Source: Granulosicoccus sp036478565 (GTDB lineage Bacteria; Pseudomonadota; Gammaproteobacteria; Granulosicoccales; Granulosicoccaceae). Taken from it: a stretch of DNA of 64,000 bases. The translations under genes and the position numbers were made by a program. The first letter of the stretch is position 1. Every line of letters starts with the position of its first letter. The notes below the pieces were generated by a model. The model saw nothing but the letters and a program-made list of their open reading frames with translations, did not search any database and was not told the DNA's origin. The stretch covers positions 4,712,001-4,776,000 of the forward strand of contig OZ245050.1 in NCBI GenBank assembly GCA_965224525.1, written 5' to 3'. Shown one piece after another: positions 15,884-25,140 of this stretch.

Positions 15884-17714
15884 ACAGTTACCCACTAACA
15901 ATATTTTGAATTTGCCTGTCAGCGCAACTGACAGTGCGGTGTCGGTGGCTACCGGACAGTCTGCGTCGGAAGACACCCTTCCAGTTGGTTCAGAGGGATT
16001 TGCGGCTCAGCTGTCGAGTGCTCTGCAGACTGCGAAGGACGATTCGAACGCTCGGCAAAGCGTCACTGGACAGAAACCGCCTGCGCCGGACGAGAACGCT
16101 TTTGTGGCTGATTCTGTGGGTTCGCGTCACAACCAGGCTGGCGACGGCGTCGTTGAATCTACTGATTCAACTAATCCGAAATCACTCGCAAGTGGAATGA
16201 CCACTGCGGTATTCGAGCTCTCGCGGTTAAATGGACGTGCTGCAACTACCGTTAATGCAGAAGTTGGAACAGCAAAAAATGCAGGTTCGATCGAAGCGTT
16301 TGATGCCGGCGGTGTCAACACCCAGCTGACAGAGTATTCGGCGCTTGAATCTGTGCTCAGTGGTCAAGACATGCCAACACGGTTTGTAGAGCTGCCGACG
16401 ACAGACAATGGTCGCTATACGAACGCCCTTGCGATGCAGTCCGGTCAACTGCTTGCGGGTGCGCCGAGCGAGTTGACTAATGGGCAAACACTGTCAGCGT
16501 TGCCTTTGGTCGATTCCGGGAAAACGGCGCTCAGTGATTCCGGGGAATCCGCCGACAGTTTGATATCGGGGCTGCAGAATCAAGTACGAACTACATTGCC
16601 AGTAGCCGTGACAACAGGTTTCAGCAAACAGTCTCCGTATGAAACAGCCTCTGCTGTGACACTGACAACGCCGGTATTGAGTGCTGCGACAGCGCTCGAA
16701 ACCAGCGAAAAACCTGTCATCGGAACCGCGGTATCGCCAGCCAATGTCGATGACGTGCAACGAGAAAAAACGGCTGGTGCTGTTAGTGTCGGTATATTGT
16801 CGGCTGGTGGCGGGTCGCTGACGACAATGACTGGTGAGGCTGAATCAAAGGCAGCTTTGCAGCCTAGTGAGACCGCAGATCAGCAGGTTACATCGGGGGT
16901 TACATCTCAGGTGGTGTCGGCAGTGGGTACGCTGGGACCGCAGTCATCCGAATTGACTGAATTGTCGAAAACGCCAATGGCGAGTGCAGCAGGAGCGGTG
17001 AATCCAGCCTTGCAGCAATCCGATGTTCTTGACCAAAGTAATGCCTTTGGCGGTGCAGCAGTGGGGCAGGAGCCATTTGAGACTGAATCAATGGCGGTCG
17101 ACTCTGAAGCTCAGCAGGTGGAGGTTGCAAACGTACCAGCCATGGTCGGGAGCAAAGCGGTTCAGGATGGATTTTCAGAGCCGGCAAACATGTTTCATGC
17201 GACTGCCAGTGGCATCGTAGCTGCACCGGTTTCCCAGCGTAGCGAGCCAGGCATCCAATTGCCTGTCGCTCCACAGCTTGTCCCGCTGAGTTCAGGCAAT
17301 GCCGATGAAGCATTGCTCGACAACGTCCAGTGGATGATCGGCGAAAACGTTCGTAATGCCACGGTCAATGTGACGCCAGCGGGTATGGGACAGATTTCAA
17401 TAAAAGTGGATATGGAGGGTGAGCAGGTGAGTGTGTCAATAGTTGCCAATCAAGGCGCTACACGAGAAGCACTGGATGCCGCGTTGCCTCGGCTGCGTGA
17501 GCAACTGATGCTCCAGGGACATGAATCTGTGCGCGTCGATATCGGTGATGGTCGCTCCGAACACTCACGATCTTATGAAGAAGGTAAACGCTTCATGGGT
17601 AACTCAAACCAGAAATTCATTAATGAAGAGGGTGAGCGCGATGCCTATGCCGGTAGTGAAGATCAACAGCCTGTGCATGCCTATACGCGTGGGCTTGTTG
17701 ATGCTTACGCGTAG
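15876..17714 (+). CDS. fliK: Flagellar hook-length control protein FliK
   Basis: About 612 residues. The long N-terminal part is low in complexity, rich in Ser, Thr, Ala and Gln, as in FliK rulers. The conserved C-terminal domain lies near residues 500-570 (VTPAGMGQISIKVDMEGEQV, LPRLREQLMLQGHE) and switches export from hook to filament proteins through FlhB. The GTG at 15876 overlaps the fliJ stop; upstream TTG or GTG codons are possible. The ruler part is longer than in enteric bacteria. Confidence 0.88.
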   Translation: MSEQLPTNNILNLPVSATDSAVSVATGQSASEDTLPVGSEGFAAQLSSALQTAKDDSNARQSVTGQKPPAPDENAFVADSVGSRHNQAGDGVVESTDSTNPKSLASGMTTAVFELSRLNGRAATTVNAEVGTAKNAGSIEAFDAGGVNTQLTEYSALESVLSGQDMPTRFVELPTTDNGRYTNALAMQSGQLLAGAPSELTNGQTLSALPLVDSGKTALSDSGESADSLISGLQNQVRTTLPVAVTTGFSKQSPYETASAVTLTTPVLSAATALETSEKPVIGTAVSPANVDDVQREKTAGAVSVGILSAGGGSLTTMTGEAESKAALQPSETADQQVTSGVTSQVVSAVGTLGPQSSELTELSKTPMASAAGAVNPALQQSDVLDQSNAFGGAAVGQEPFETESMAVDSEAQQVEVANVPAMVGSKAVQDGFSEPANMFHATASGIVAAPVSQRSEPGIQLPVAPQLVPLSSGNADEALLDNVQWMIGENVRNATVNVTPAGMGQISIKVDMEGEQVSVSIVANQGATREALDAALPRLREQLMLQGHESVRVDIGDGRSEHSRSYEEGKRFMGNSNQKFINEEGERDAYAGSEDQQPVHAYTRGLVDAYA

Positions 17715-17729
17715 CGGAACGGTTGAGAC

Positions 17730-18185
17730 ATGAAGAAAAAGCTGATTATAGTAGGCGGTCTTCTGCTGCTTATCGGGGTTTCTGTCGGCCTGTCGTTTGT
17801 TGTCAACAACATGTTTGGCAACAAGCTGGATGCTGCAGCTCCGGTCATAGCGGAGGCCTTGCCGGAAGAAACGCACTATTACAACGTTCAGCCGGAATTT
17901 GTCGTTAACTTCCAGGGTAAGTCGCGTGTGAAGTTTTTGATGATTGAACTGGTGGTGGCTGCCAATGACGAGGAAACCGCTATCGTTCTTGACGATCATG
18001 ATCCTGAGTTGCGCAACGCTCTGTTGATGCTGTTCTCCAGGCAGGATAGCGAAACACTTAAGACCGTTGAGGGTAAGGATGTGTTGAGGGCAGATGCAAA
18101 GGCTGTAATTGAAGAGCTGGTTGCTTCGCACCATAAGCCCGATCGAGTGAAAGATGTATTTATCACTCGTTTGGTCATGCAGTAG
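17730..18185 (+). CDS. fliL: Flagellar basal body-associated protein FliL
   Basis: A 151-residue membrane protein with a single N-terminal helix (residues 4-27) and a periplasmic domain of the stomatin-like FliL fold (YYNVQPEFVVNFQGKSRVKF near 50-70). It surrounds and stabilises stator units at the motor. The C-terminal VFITRLVMQ is typical. It starts 15 bases after fliK. Confidence 0.92.
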   Translation: MKKKLIIVGGLLLLIGVSVGLSFVVNNMFGNKLDAAAPVIAEALPEETHYYNVQPEFVVNFQGKSRVKFLMIELVVAANDEETAIVLDDHDPELRNALLMLFSRQDSETLKTVEGKDVLRADAKAVIEELVASHHKPDRVKDVFITRLVMQ

Positions 18186-18208
18186 CCATTTAAGGAAACT
18201 GCCTGCCC

Positions 18209-19099
18209 ATGGAAAGCAACAACGAAACCGCTGCTGTATATGACTTCATTCATCCGGATCATCAGCTGCAAACTCAGTGGCCGGTTTTGCTGCAGATTCA
18301 TGAGCAGCTTGAACATGCCTTCACAGATAAACTGTCAAAGCAACTGAATTTGTCAATTGCAGGCGTTGGTAGTGAGGTGGGGCCACGGAAATACAAGGAA
18401 TTTATCGACAGTCTTGGGTCGACTGCAATAGTGCAGGAAGTATCCCTCGCGCCGCTGGCCGGGAATGTGTGGCTGTGTGTTGATGCCAGTATCGTATCGG
18501 CACTTGTCGACATTTATTTTGGGGGGAACGGAGAGATTAAGGAAATGGATCAGCTTCGAAAGCTGACCGCTACCGAGCTCAAAGTGCTTGGTTATTTAAC
18601 CGATGCAATGCTGGAAGGCCTGCAGGAATGCTGGTCTGGCGTCCAAGCGATTAGTGCGCAGGTGGAGAGCATTGTCCCTATGGCACGCCTGACTCGGGTT
18701 AAGGAAGGGATGGTAGTGCTGGATGCGCCGATAAGTTTTTCTCTGGCAAATGCTACAGCTACGTGCAGGGTCGTTTATCCGTTCTCTACACTCGAACCGC
18801 TCAGCGAAAGGCTTTCACGTGATGAACGATTGAAAGCTGTACGCAATGGTGGTTTTAGTTCTGCATTGCGACGCGAGGTTTTTGCTTGCGATGTCGAGCT
18901 GAGAGGCATTCTTTCTGAAACTGAAATGACAGTACGAAAACTACTCGATCTGAAGACCGGTGATTTTATTCCGCTGCGTGATGTGGAAAACGTCGTGTTC
19001 AAAGCAGACCAGGTGCCTTTGTTCAACGCGCAGATTGGAAAATCGAATGGCTGTGTGTCGGCCAGTTTTTCTCAATGGCATAGAAGAGTCGAGTCCTGA
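18209..19099 (+). CDS. fliM: Flagellar motor switch protein FliM lacking the CheY-binding N-terminus
   Basis: A 296-residue C-ring protein. The middle domain (VYDFIHPDHQ onward, DIYFGGNGEI near residue 108) and the C-terminal FliN-like domain (VELRGILSETEMTVRKLLDL, near 228-247) are present. The usual first 15-30 residues with the EIDALL-type CheY-P docking motif are missing: the protein begins MESNNETAAVYDF. An in-frame TAA at 18191-18193 precludes an upstream start. FliL ends only 23 bases earlier, so no sequence has been overlooked. Function in the rotor is likely kept; switching by CheY-P through this site is not expected. Confidence 0.9.
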   Translation: MESNNETAAVYDFIHPDHQLQTQWPVLLQIHEQLEHAFTDKLSKQLNLSIAGVGSEVGPRKYKEFIDSLGSTAIVQEVSLAPLAGNVWLCVDASIVSALVDIYFGGNGEIKEMDQLRKLTATELKVLGYLTDAMLEGLQECWSGVQAISAQVESIVPMARLTRVKEGMVVLDAPISFSLANATATCRVVYPFSTLEPLSERLSRDERLKAVRNGGFSSALRREVFACDVELRGILSETEMTVRKLLDLKTGDFIPLRDVENVVFKADQVPLFNAQIGKSNGCVSASFSQWHRRVES

Positions 19100-19101
19100 T
19101 C

Positions 19102-19503
19102 ATGGCACAAGAGAATACAGCCAGGGCTATTGATGAAGCGGGTGAAGAAGCGCTGGGTGCCGAGGCTGCCAGTATCGAAGCTGACGCCGGCGCAAGTGCG
19201 AATGCTGGTACGAATGTAAGTGGCATTTCCGGGGCTAGCTCCAGAGATGATATGAGCATGGTGCTGGATATTCCAGTGACGCTGTCCATGGAAATAGGCC
19301 AAACGAGAATTACCATCAACGAGCTGCTAAAGCTCGGTAAGGACTCGGTAGTGGAGCTTCAGCGAATGGCGGATGAGCCCATGGATATTCTGGTTAACGG
19401 GACGCTCGTCGCACATGGTGAGGCGGTGGTTGTCGGTGATCGGTTTGGTGTTCGTCTATTGGATGTAATCAGTCCGCAGGAGCGTTTGAAAAAGTTTACC
19501 TGA
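19102..19503 (+). CDS. fliN: Flagellar motor switch protein FliN
   Basis: A 133-residue protein. The C-terminal SpoA-type domain is well conserved (LDIPVTLSMEIGQTRITINE, PMDILVNGTLVAHGEAVVV). It forms the base of the C ring and docks the FliH-FliI complex. The first 48 residues are an Ala/Gly/Asp-rich linker, longer than in some relatives. It starts 2 bases after the fliM stop. Confidence 0.94.
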   Translation: MAQENTARAIDEAGEEALGAEAASIEADAGASANAGTNVSGISGASSRDDMSMVLDIPVTLSMEIGQTRITINELLKLGKDSVVELQRMADEPMDILVNGTLVAHGEAVVVGDRFGVRLLDVISPQERLKKFT

Positions 19504-19542
19504 CCGCTGAGCGGTAGGTTTTACCATTGAAGGAGCAGTCGA

Positions 19543-19974
19543 ATGAAGATTTATTGTGTCTGTCGCCAGTTAATTGTGGCGACGGCTGTAGTTCCCGGTC
19601 TGTTGCAGGCCGCGGATGCCGAACGGGTTGTCGTGTCGCCCATGTTGACTCTGGGTAAACTGTCATTGGCGTTGGTAGTGGTGCTGGGTGTTTTCTGGCT
19701 GTTTGCGCGCTTGATGAAGCAACTGCAAGGCACTAAAGGCAGTGGTGACAGCGGCCTGCAGATTGTCGGCGCGCTGGCTGTCGGTCAGCGTGAAAGGTTG
19801 CTGGTGGTTCAGGCTGGTGATGAGCAAATAGTGCTCGGTGTTACTGCCCACCAGATAAGTAAACTGCATGTGCTGGATACACCGGTTTTAGTCACCGGCA
19901 TAGCTACGGAGGAACCCGGGGGTGACTTCCGTCAGAAGCTCAAGGCTGCGCTGAAAAGGCAAGTGCCAGCGTGA
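19543..19974 (+). CDS. fliO: Flagellar biosynthetic protein FliO
   Basis: A 143-residue protein with an N-terminal signal-like hydrophobic stretch and a transmembrane helix at about residues 36-55 (LSLALVVVLGVFWLFARLM). The following GSGDSGLQIVGALAVGQRER and VVQAGDEQIVLGVT segments are the FliO signature. It assists assembly of the FliP export-gate complex. The end overlaps the fliP start. Confidence 0.9.
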   Translation: MKIYCVCRQLIVATAVVPGLLQAADAERVVVSPMLTLGKLSLALVVVLGVFWLFARLMKQLQGTKGSGDSGLQIVGALAVGQRERLLVVQAGDEQIVLGVTAHQISKLHVLDTPVLVTGIATEEPGGDFRQKLKAALKRQVPA

Positions 19975-20750
19975 GCCCTTCGTTTATCAAAGCATCCTGT
20001 ATGAAAGTCGCTATGCGTGTCATCGCGCCACTTGTATTCGTGTTCTGGATGACAGACGTCACTGCCGCCAATACCGGGATTCCCGCGTTGACAGTAGAGA
20101 CGGGCGAATCGGGTGCGCAGACGTGGAATCTCAGCCTGCAAGCACTGGTGTTGATGACCTCATTGACGCTGTTGCCAGCGATGTTGTTGCTGATGACATC
20201 CTTCACTCGGATCACCATTGTGCTAGGTATTTTGCGAACCGCAATGGGTACGGCGCAGACACCTTCGAATCAGGTGCTTATTGGTTTGGCGCTGTTTCTT
20301 ACGATTTTTGTCATGCGCCCGGTTTTTCTCGATATCCATGAGAACGCGTTGCAACCCTATCTGGATGAGCAAATCAGTGCTGAAGCGGCGATTGCCAATG
20401 CAGCCGGGCCCTTTCGTCAATTCATGATGCAGCAAGTCCGCGCCGATGATCTGCAATTGTTTCTTGATATGTCGCAGTCTGAAGAACCACTGGATATCAA
20501 TGATGTTTCTTATTGGGTTCTGTTACCGGCTTTTGTCACCAGTGAACTGAAAACAGCTTTTCAGATTGGATTCTTGTTGTTCATCCCTTTTCTGATTATC
20601 GACTTGGTGGTTGCAAGCGTATTGATGTCGATGGGAATGATGATGTTATCTCCGCTCATCATATCGCTACCATTCAAGCTGATGTTGTTTGTGCTGGTAG
20701 ACGGATGGAATTTGGTGCTCGGTTCGTTGGCCAGTAGTTTTTTTCTTTGA
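19971..20750 (+). CDS. fliP: Flagellar export gate protein FliP
   Basis: A 259-residue core protein of the type III export gate. It has an N-terminal signal peptide, then family blocks LTSFTRITIVLGILRTAMGT and the conserved C-terminal membrane region LPFKLMLFVLVDGWNL. The GTG overlaps the fliO stop; an ATG at 20001 (MKVAMRVIAPLV) is an alternative start that keeps the signal peptide. Complete. Confidence 0.95.
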   Translation: MSPSFIKASCMKVAMRVIAPLVFVFWMTDVTAANTGIPALTVETGESGAQTWNLSLQALVLMTSLTLLPAMLLLMTSFTRITIVLGILRTAMGTAQTPSNQVLIGLALFLTIFVMRPVFLDIHENALQPYLDEQISAEAAIANAAGPFRQFMMQQVRADDLQLFLDMSQSEEPLDINDVSYWVLLPAFVTSELKTAFQIGFLLFIPFLIIDLVVASVLMSMGMMMLSPLIISLPFKLMLFVLVDGWNLVLGSLASSFFL

Positions 20751-20757
20751 GACTGAT

Positions 20758-21033
20758 ATGACTTCAGATAACGTCATCCAGATAGGGCAGGAAGCATTGA
20801 CCGTAACAGTCATGCTTGCTGCGCCATTGCTTGCAGCGGCTTTGATCGTCGGCTTGCTGGTCGGTCTGTTTCAGGCTGCCACACAAATTAATGAACAAAC
20901 ACTGAGCTTCATTCCAAAGCTGCTGGCAATGGTTGTTGCGCTCATGATTACCGGGCCGTGGATACTGAGCACCATGCTGGGTTACACCCGTGAGCTCATT
21001 GTCAATGTCATTCCCCGGGTAGTTGGTAGCTGA
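20758..21033 (+). CDS. fliQ: Flagellar export gate protein FliQ
   Basis: A 91-residue membrane protein with two helices and the family motif GLLVGLFQAATQINEQTLSF. It wraps the FliP/FliR pore. Normal length, 7 bases after fliP. Confidence 0.95.
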   Translation: MTSDNVIQIGQEALTVTVMLAAPLLAAALIVGLLVGLFQAATQINEQTLSFIPKLLAMVVALMITGPWILSTMLGYTRELIVNVIPRVVGS

Positions 21034-21045
21034 CTCGAATCTATC

Positions 21046-21816
21046 ATGCTGATTTCTATCGAACAAATCAATACATGGATGGGAACTCTGCTATGGCCAT
21101 TGTTCAGAGTTGCCGGCTTGTTGTCGATAATGCCCACGCTGGGCGGTGGTGAAGTGCCGGCTCGTGTGCGTATAGGTCTGGCCGTGGCAATTACCTGGTT
21201 GATCCTTCCTTCCATCGGTGCAGTGCCGGCACTTGACCCCTTGTCAGTGGATAGCATACTAATCTCAGCCCAGCAGGTTTTGATAGGTGTGGCGATGGGG
21301 TTGATTGTGTTGCTGGTATTCAACGCAGTTACTCTGGCGGGAGAGAGTATCGCCATAACAATGGGGCTGGGCTTTGCACTGATGAATGACCCGCAAAATG
21401 GTGTGCAGGTACCTACAGTCAGTCAGTTTTACCTGATACTGGCAACGCTGTTATTTCTTTCCTTTAATGGGCATCACGCGGTACTGATACTGCTCTCTAC
21501 AAGCTTCACCATGCTGCCCATTGGGGGTTCGCTAGATGCCGACGCACTCTGGCATCTGGTTAGCTGGGGGTCTGTGGTATTCAGAGGCGGACTTGCGATA
21601 GCGTTGCCAGCGATAACGGCCATGTTGAGTGTCAATATTGTTATGGGTGTTATCACACGCGCGGCACCACAGCTGAATTTGTTTTCAATAGGTTTTCCGA
21701 TAACCATGACCGTTGGTTTTCTGATGATTATGGTTACCCTGCCGGTCTTTGGTCAGGAGTTTCAGTCATTGATGGCTGAGGCGCAAGTTGCCTTGTCGAA
21801 TTTGTTGAGTCACTGA
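21046..21816 (+). CDS. fliR: Flagellar export gate protein FliR
   Basis: A 256-residue protein with about six membrane helices and conserved segments VPARVRIGLAVAITW and FSIGFPITMTVGFLMI. It forms the pore with FliP and FliQ and contacts FlhB. It lies between fliQ and flhB with minimal spacing. Confidence 0.95.
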   Translation: MLISIEQINTWMGTLLWPLFRVAGLLSIMPTLGGGEVPARVRIGLAVAITWLILPSIGAVPALDPLSVDSILISAQQVLIGVAMGLIVLLVFNAVTLAGESIAITMGLGFALMNDPQNGVQVPTVSQFYLILATLLFLSFNGHHAVLILLSTSFTMLPIGGSLDADALWHLVSWGSVVFRGGLAIALPAITAMLSVNIVMGVITRAAPQLNLFSIGFPITMTVGFLMIMVTLPVFGQEFQSLMAEAQVALSNLLSH

Positions 21817-21817
21817 C

Positions 21818-22951
21818 ATGGCAGAGAACGACAGCGGTCAGGACCGCACAGAACAGGCAACGGCAAAACGTCTGGCGGATGCGCGCGAAAAGGGTGATGT
21901 ACCCCGATCGCGGGAACTCAATACGTTTACCATGCTGATCGCTGCGCTGATCGGGTTTCTAATACTTGGGCGAGCCAGCGTGCTTTCCTATCACAAGCTA
22001 GCGGCAAACCAGTGGCAGATAGATCGGGTGGATGCCTATAGCAACGCATCGATTCTCAACGGCTTCTACGAGCCGTTGATTCAGGCCCTGTGGATAGTGG
22101 CCCCGTTTCTGGCACTGATGTTTGTTTCAACCTTGATCGGGCCAGTATTTATGGGCGGGTGGGTGTTCAGCCTCTCGTCACTGAAATTTGACATCTCAAA
22201 GGTCAACCCGATCACGGGCGTTAAACGAGTATTCAGCCTTAAAGGTCTTGTAGAGTTATTCAAGGCTGTGTTGAAGGTTATTCTTTTGGGTGGTATCGCT
22301 GCATCTGTGCTTCTTGGGCAGGCAGATAAATTTGTCATGCTTGGGCAGATGGCGTTGAGTCCGGCGCTCATTAGTGCTTTTTCAATGCTATTCAATGTCA
22401 GTCTGATGATGGCTTTTGCGATGGGTCTGATGGCTCTTGTCGATGTTCCTTATCAGCGTTGGTCACATGCGAAAAAATTGCGCATGACGCGGCAGGAAGT
22501 CGTTAAAGAGTCAAAGGAGACGTCTGGTAATCCAGAAATAAAAGCAAAGCTGCGATCTCTGCAGCAGTCTGTTTCACAGCGGCGCATGTTGCTCGATGTG
22601 CCGGATGCGGATGTGATCATCGTTAACCCGACCCATTATGCGGTTGCACTCAAGTATGAAGAAGACAAGTCTGCACCGAGGGTTGTTGCCAAGGGTGTGG
22701 ACATGATGGCACTGCGAATACGCGAGATTGCGAAAAACTCCGATGTGCCTGTGTTCAGCGCGCCGCCATTGTCCCGAGCACTCTACCGTCATGCCGAGAT
22801 TGGTGATGTGATACCAGCTGAATTGTATCTGGCCGTTGCGCAGGTACTGGCGTACATTTTTCAGGTAAAGAACCTGACTGCAGCCGAACAGCGAGGTTTG
22901 CAAAAGCCTGCCGATCTGCCGGTTCCGCACTCAATGCAGGATCCGGAATAA
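21818..22951 (+). CDS. flhB: Flagellar export switch protein FlhB
   Basis: A 377-residue protein with four membrane helices and a cytoplasmic domain with the self-cleavage motif NPTH near residue 270 (VIIVNPTHYAVALKYEED). Cleavage between N and P is required for the hook-to-filament export switch. The N-terminal DRTEQATAKRLADAREKGDV block is complete. All key residues are present. Confidence 0.96.
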   Translation: MAENDSGQDRTEQATAKRLADAREKGDVPRSRELNTFTMLIAALIGFLILGRASVLSYHKLAANQWQIDRVDAYSNASILNGFYEPLIQALWIVAPFLALMFVSTLIGPVFMGGWVFSLSSLKFDISKVNPITGVKRVFSLKGLVELFKAVLKVILLGGIAASVLLGQADKFVMLGQMALSPALISAFSMLFNVSLMMAFAMGLMALVDVPYQRWSHAKKLRMTRQEVVKESKETSGNPEIKAKLRSLQQSVSQRRMLLDVPDADVIIVNPTHYAVALKYEEDKSAPRVVAKGVDMMALRIREIAKNSDVPVFSAPPLSRALYRHAEIGDVIPAELYLAVAQVLAYIFQVKNLTAAEQRGLQKPADLPVPHSMQDPE

Positions 22952-22960
22952 TAAGCTGAC

Positions 22961-25042
22961 ATGTTTATTCAAAACCTGAAACGAATTGTTAAAAGCGCCA
23001 ACGTGGAAGGACTGGCTGCGCCATTCATGGTGTTGCTGATGCTTGTCATGATGGTCATGCCAATACCGACATTTGGCCTGGACCTTCTGTTTACGTTCAA
23101 TATTGCCTTGTCCCTGATCGTGTTGCTGGTGACGGTGTATACCAGCCGACCGCTTGAGTTTTCCTCTTTTCCGACAGTTCTGCTGGTTGCCACAATGTTG
23201 CGCCTGTCTCTGAACATTGCCTCAACCCGAGTGGTTCTACTAGAGGGGCACACAGGTACGGCGTCTGCAGGCCAGGTTATTGAATCGTTTGGTGATTTTG
23301 TTATCGGTGGCAACTACGCGGTTGGGTTTGTCATATTCGCCATACTGGTCATCATTAACTTTGTCGTGGTCACCAAAGGTGCAGGTCGCGTGTCAGAGGT
23401 TAGTGCGCGGTTCGTTCTCGATGCCATGCCGGGTAAACAGATGGCGATCGATGCCGACCTGAACGCAGGTTTACTCGATCAAGAGGAGGCCGGCGAGCGG
23501 CGTAAGGACATTGCACGGGAGGCCGATTTCTACGGCTCGATGGATGGTGCAAGCAAATTTGTAAAAGGAGATGCCATTGCGGGGCTGCTTGTCCTGTTTA
23601 TCAATCTTATTGGCGGACTGGCGGTTGGCATGGGCCAACATGGCCTCAGTTTTCAGGATGCGGGACGTTTTTATTCACTATTGACCATTGGTGACGGATT
23701 GGTTGCCCAGATTCCATCGTTGCTACTGTCGATGGGTACAGCCGTGATAGTCACGCGTGTGTCGTCTGCCGAAGATATGGGGGAGCAGATCTCCCTGCAA
23801 TTGTTCAAAGACCCTCGGGCGGTGACCATCACCGCTATTTTCATTGGTGTTCTCGGCTTGGTGCCGGGTATGCCGAATGTTGTATTTCTGACACTCGGAA
23901 TCGCCCTGGGTGTGTTTGCCTGGAGCAAGCAGAAGGCTAAAGATGAAACAGTTGATGCGCAGGAGGTGCCGGTACCCGACACATCAGCGAAAGAACTGTC
24001 ATGGGATGATGTTCAAACAACAGATATTCTGGGTCTTGAGGTCGGGTTTGGTTTGATTCCGCTGGTTGATGATCGGCAAGGCGGAAAATTGCCAGAACGT
24101 ATCAAGGCTGTGCGCCGGAAGCTCACCGAAGAGCTGGGGTTTCTTGTTCAGATGGTTCATATAAAAGACAACCTCGATCTGCCGCCTACTCGCTATCGAA
24201 TCATCCTGCTAGGTGTCACCGAGGGTGAGGCAGACATCTATGCGGACAAAGAGCTGGCGATAGGCAGCGGTGTAGAAACCGGAGAGTTGCAAGGGATCGC
24301 AACAAAGGACCCGGCTTATGGGATGGATGCTATCTGGATAGACAGCGAACAGAGGGATAACGCCCAGGCTTCAGGTTACACGGTGGTCGATCCCGGCACG
24401 GTTATAGCGACGCATATTAGTAAATTACTGATGCAGCATGCGGGTAGTTTGTTGGGGCATGAGGAAGTGCAGCATTTGCTGGACACTCTATCGCGCAGTG
24501 CGCCGAGACTGGTTGAGGACCTTGTGCCGAAAGTATTGCCACTGCCGACCGTTGTACGTGTGCTGCAGAATCTGCTGGATGAAGGAATACCGATACGTGA
24601 TATGCGAACCATTGCCGAAACACTTGCCGAGAAGGGTACAACGATTCAAGACTCGGGTGAGCTAACAGCGCATGTACGCGTTGCTTTGCGTAGGCAGATA
24701 ACGGGTCAGCTAACCACCTTCGAGGACGTGTTACCTGTAATAACGCTGGATGCGGAGCTGGAAAAGCTGTGTTTGGCATCAGTGGAAAACGAAAGCAATG
24801 GCGGCTTGGGTGTAGAGCCGGGGCTGGCCGAGCGCCTGTACTCCTCTCTGGCGGAAAGTGTGCAACGGCAAGAGGTCAATGGAGAGCCAGCGGTACTGCT
24901 GGTCAGTCCAAAGCTGCGGCCCTGGCTTTCGAGCATGGTCAGACACACGATTCCGCTGTTGAGGGTATTGGCATACAACGAAATTTCAGAAACCAAGCGA
25001 CTCAAGGTCATCGCCAATATTGGTGGTGATGTAGCAGCTTGA
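22961..25042 (+). CDS. flhA: Flagellar export gate protein FlhA
   Basis: A 693-residue protein. The first 330 residues hold eight membrane helices and the FHIPEP-type cytoplasmic loop (READFYGSMDGASKFVKGD); the large C-terminal domain forms the nonameric docking ring for chaperone-substrate pairs. Length is standard. A 98-base gap, without recognised sites, separates it from flhF. Confidence 0.96.
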   Translation: MFIQNLKRIVKSANVEGLAAPFMVLLMLVMMVMPIPTFGLDLLFTFNIALSLIVLLVTVYTSRPLEFSSFPTVLLVATMLRLSLNIASTRVVLLEGHTGTASAGQVIESFGDFVIGGNYAVGFVIFAILVIINFVVVTKGAGRVSEVSARFVLDAMPGKQMAIDADLNAGLLDQEEAGERRKDIAREADFYGSMDGASKFVKGDAIAGLLVLFINLIGGLAVGMGQHGLSFQDAGRFYSLLTIGDGLVAQIPSLLLSMGTAVIVTRVSSAEDMGEQISLQLFKDPRAVTITAIFIGVLGLVPGMPNVVFLTLGIALGVFAWSKQKAKDETVDAQEVPVPDTSAKELSWDDVQTTDILGLEVGFGLIPLVDDRQGGKLPERIKAVRRKLTEELGFLVQMVHIKDNLDLPPTRYRIILLGVTEGEADIYADKELAIGSGVETGELQGIATKDPAYGMDAIWIDSEQRDNAQASGYTVVDPGTVIATHISKLLMQHAGSLLGHEEVQHLLDTLSRSAPRLVEDLVPKVLPLPTVVRVLQNLLDEGIPIRDMRTIAETLAEKGTTIQDSGELTAHVRVALRRQITGQLTTFEDVLPVITLDAELEKLCLASVENESNGGLGVEPGLAERLYSSLAESVQRQEVNGEPAVLLVSPKLRPWLSSMVRHTIPLLRVLAYNEISETKRLKVIANIGGDVAA

Positions 25043-25140
25043 TTGAAAGTGGAATACAGACACGTGAATAACGATATATCAAGTGAACGCCCGGGTCGAT
25101 CAAGCACCGATTGGCGTAGCGATTTGCCGAGGATAATAAA

